64,000 nt of DNA from Companilactobacillus farciminis KCTC 3681 = DSM 20184. Lineage in GTDB: Bacteria; Bacillota; Bacilli; Lactobacillales; Lactobacillaceae. Below the pieces are notes generated by a model. It saw nothing but the letters and a program-made list of their open reading frames with translations, was not told the origin of the DNA and made no database searches. Of this stretch, positions 62,412-64,000 are shown in pieces (within the stretch, counting starts at the first letter, position 1; every line of letters starts with the position of its first letter). Both the position numbers and the translations under genes were made by a program. The stretch is taken from assembly GCF_002706745.1 (NCBI RefSeq), contig NZ_CP017702.1, forward strand, positions 2,480,001 through 2,544,000, written 5' to 3'.

Positions 62412-63421
62412 CACTCAGTACACTGTGGTTTATTTTAATTGGACTTCTATTTGCCATCTTCCTATTTCTTGAAGGTTTCGACTTTGGCGTTGGAATGGCA
62501 ACAAGATTCCTTGCTAAAGATGACGTAGAAAGAACTGCAATCATGTCGACTATCGGACCCCACTGGGACGGTAACGAAACTTGGCTTGTTACAGCTGGTG
62601 GTGCAATGTTTGCTTCCTTACCAATGTGGTACGCATCGTTGTTCTCCGGTTATTACATTTTGTTCTTGTTAGTTTTGGTTGGTTTGATTCTTCGTGGGGT
62701 TTCCTTTGAATTCCACAAGCACGCTGAAACTAAAACAGGTAAGAATCTTTGGATGTGGGCATTTTTTGCCGGTAGTATCATCCCACCATTCTTCCTCTGT
62801 ATGATTCTTTTGAGCATGGTTCAAGGTATCCCAATGGATGCTTCAGGTAATGCTTTCCCAACTTTCTTTGATGTCGTTAACTTATTATCAATCGTCGGAG
62901 GAGTTGCCGGAGTATTGCTTTCACTAGTTCACGGCTTGAACTTCATTCGTCTAAGAATTGAAGGACCATTGCGTGATCGTGCTCGCAAATTAAATCAAAT
63001 TCTTTATCCAATTTTGTTCCTCGGTGAAGTGGTCTTTGCAGTTTTAGTTTTCTTGCAAACTGACTTCTTTACTAAGAGATTCTTCTCATCTCTCATCATT
63101 ACTCTGTTAATTGTTTTGTTCTCCTTATTAGGTTACTATGGAGTCCTAAAGAACAGAGAGGGATGGAGCTTTGCTGGTAGTGGTTTAGCACTAAGTATGG
63201 TCATCGTTTTATTGTTCAACGGCCTATTCCCACGTGTCATGATTGCTACTAACCCAGCACATAGTATCTTGATCAAAGACGCTGCCAATTCACCATATAC
63301 TTTGACGATTATGACGATTGTCGCATGTATCTTGGTACCAATTGTAGCTATCTACTTCATTTGGTCATACTCTCTATTCACAAAGAGAATAAATCCAAGA
63401 GAGAATACGGTGAAATACTAA
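62408..63421 (+). CDS. cydB: cytochrome bd quinol oxidase subunit II
   Basis: The 337-residue protein has about eight membrane segments with the N-terminal LWFILIGLLFAIFLFLEGFDFGVG and GPHWDGNETWLV typical for CydB. It is the second subunit of the oxidase. It overlaps cydA (ATGA) and cydD (TAATG) by 4 and 1 nt. Confidence 0.95.
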   Translation: MTLSTLWFILIGLLFAIFLFLEGFDFGVGMATRFLAKDDVERTAIMSTIGPHWDGNETWLVTAGGAMFASLPMWYASLFSGYYILFLLVLVGLILRGVSFEFHKHAETKTGKNLWMWAFFAGSIIPPFFLCMILLSMVQGIPMDASGNAFPTFFDVVNLLSIVGGVAGVLLSLVHGLNFIRLRIEGPLRDRARKLNQILYPILFLGEVVFAVLVFLQTDFFTKRFFSSLIITLLIVLFSLLGYYGVLKNREGWSFAGSGLALSMVIVLLFNGLFPRVMIATNPAHSILIKDAANSPYTLTIMTIVACILVPIVAIYFIWSYSLFTKRINPRENTVKY

Positions 63422-64000
63422 TGATAGATAAGCGATTATTTCGCTTACCTGGAACAAAAAAACTTCTTCTAATGCTTGCAGGATTAACTCTCTTGCAAGC
63501 ATTTGTTGTTTTATTCCAAGGTAAGTATTTAGCAGAAGCACTCGTAAATTCGTGGGAACAAAAACCACTGCAAACCATCATCGATCCGATGGTCTTATTT
63601 GCGGCGTCTTTCGTCTTGCGACATTTATTCAATTTAATTAATACTAAAATCGTCGAAAAATTTGCCAGCAAGACGTCCGAAGATATCAGAGGACGTTTGC
63701 TCGACAAAGTTTACAATGCTGGTCCGGAGATGATTTCTGAGGAAGGAACCGGTAACTTAGTTACTTCTTCTCTAGATGGTATCGACTTGGTCGAAAATTA
63801 CTTCAAATTGATTTTTACTAAATTGATGAACATGTCGATCATTCCACCAGTTTTGTTGATTTATATTTATATGCAAAATATTGCTTCCGGAATAACTTTG
63901 ACCATCATCGTGCCACTAGTTATTTTATTTATGATCATCTTAGGTCTTGCTGCTCAAGCCAAAGCAGATGCTCAATACAAGCAATATACGATTCTTTCCA
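63421..64000 (+). CDS. cydD: thiol-reductant ABC exporter CydD, N-terminal part
   Basis: The frame begins at ATG 63421, overlapping the cydB stop, and runs off the right edge; 193 residues are visible. They show the start of an ABC exporter membrane domain (KLLLMLAGLTLLQAFVVLFQG, LVTSSLDGIDLVENYF). With CydC it exports glutathione/cysteine and is needed to assemble the bd oxidase. The ATPase part lies outside the window. Confidence 0.85.
   Translation, partial: MIDKRLFRLPGTKKLLLMLAGLTLLQAFVVLFQGKYLAEALVNSWEQKPLQTIIDPMVLFAASFVLRHLFNLINTKIVEKFASKTSEDIRGRLLDKVYNAGPEMISEEGTGNLVTSSLDGIDLVENYFKLIFTKLMNMSIIPPVLLIYIYMQNIASGITLTIIVPLVILFMIILGLAAQAKADAQYKQYTILS

Overview
The window reads as a chromosomal segment of a low-GC lactic acid bacterium of the Lactobacillaceae. 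Pointers are the LPxTG and SLAP surface proteins, PepC aminopeptidase, DUF1129, DUF975 and DUF951 proteins, a FrnE/TrxB cluster, an L-Lys-type MurE beside an aspartate-type racemase, the SUF set in the order C-D-S-U-B, and a cydABCD cytochrome bd operon. Gene content and base composition would suit Companilactobacillus or a near relative; this genus call is inference, since no 16S or other marker was compared.

Layout. 1-3.4 kb: the start of a YibE/F protein, then a trpXYZ-like ABC importer behind a long leader holding a 17-codon ORF with one Trp codon and two tandem terminators. 3.4-5.5 kb: a SLAP-domain exported protein and a HAD phosphatase. 5.6-11 kb: the SUF Fe-S assembly operon. 11-14 kb: a 994-residue Cna-type LPxTG adhesin. 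14-23.4 kb: amino-acid metabolism and transport (YbaK-like editing protein, Rgg-like regulator, two APC permeases, nitroreductase, aldehyde dehydrogenase, AEC carrier, PatB C-S lyase). 23.4-35 kb: guaB, small genes, a YtgP/MurJ flippase, fructokinase with a cre site, a Zn/Mn ABC importer, and several copies of a structured repeat, one of them broken by an IS3-family element. 35-41 kb: envelope genes (lipoprotein, racemase, murE, D,D-carboxypeptidase, two-component system). 41-43.9 kb: a thiol/redox group (44-aa Cys peptide, FrnE, TrxB, ArsR-rhodanese regulator) with a shared operator. 43.9-48.6 kb: DUF1129, ychF, DUF951, parB, parA, rsmG. 48.7-60.6 kb: mixed housekeeping, including CopY-like and EAL proteins, PepC, GatD, AckA, an ECF S component, ProC, tandem DUF975 proteins, a MerR/TipAS regulator, a ThiD/PdxK kinase and an Asn/Gln-rich membrane protein. 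60.6-64 kb: cydA, cydB and the start of cydD.

Most notable is an intergenic repeat of about 165 nt, present in full at 23.5, 25.8, 26.0 and 34.7 kb, split by the IS at 32.6/34.3 kb, and as fragments at 34.5 and 34.85 kb. Copies differ in sequence, yet the differences fall in paired positions so that at least three stems (a closing 4-bp stem, a 14-19-bp stem, a 6-bp stem) are kept by compensatory change while the joining loops stay constant. This is what a conserved structured RNA would show. Two of the loci carry the units head to head around a similar AT-rich spacer. I do not recognise the family.
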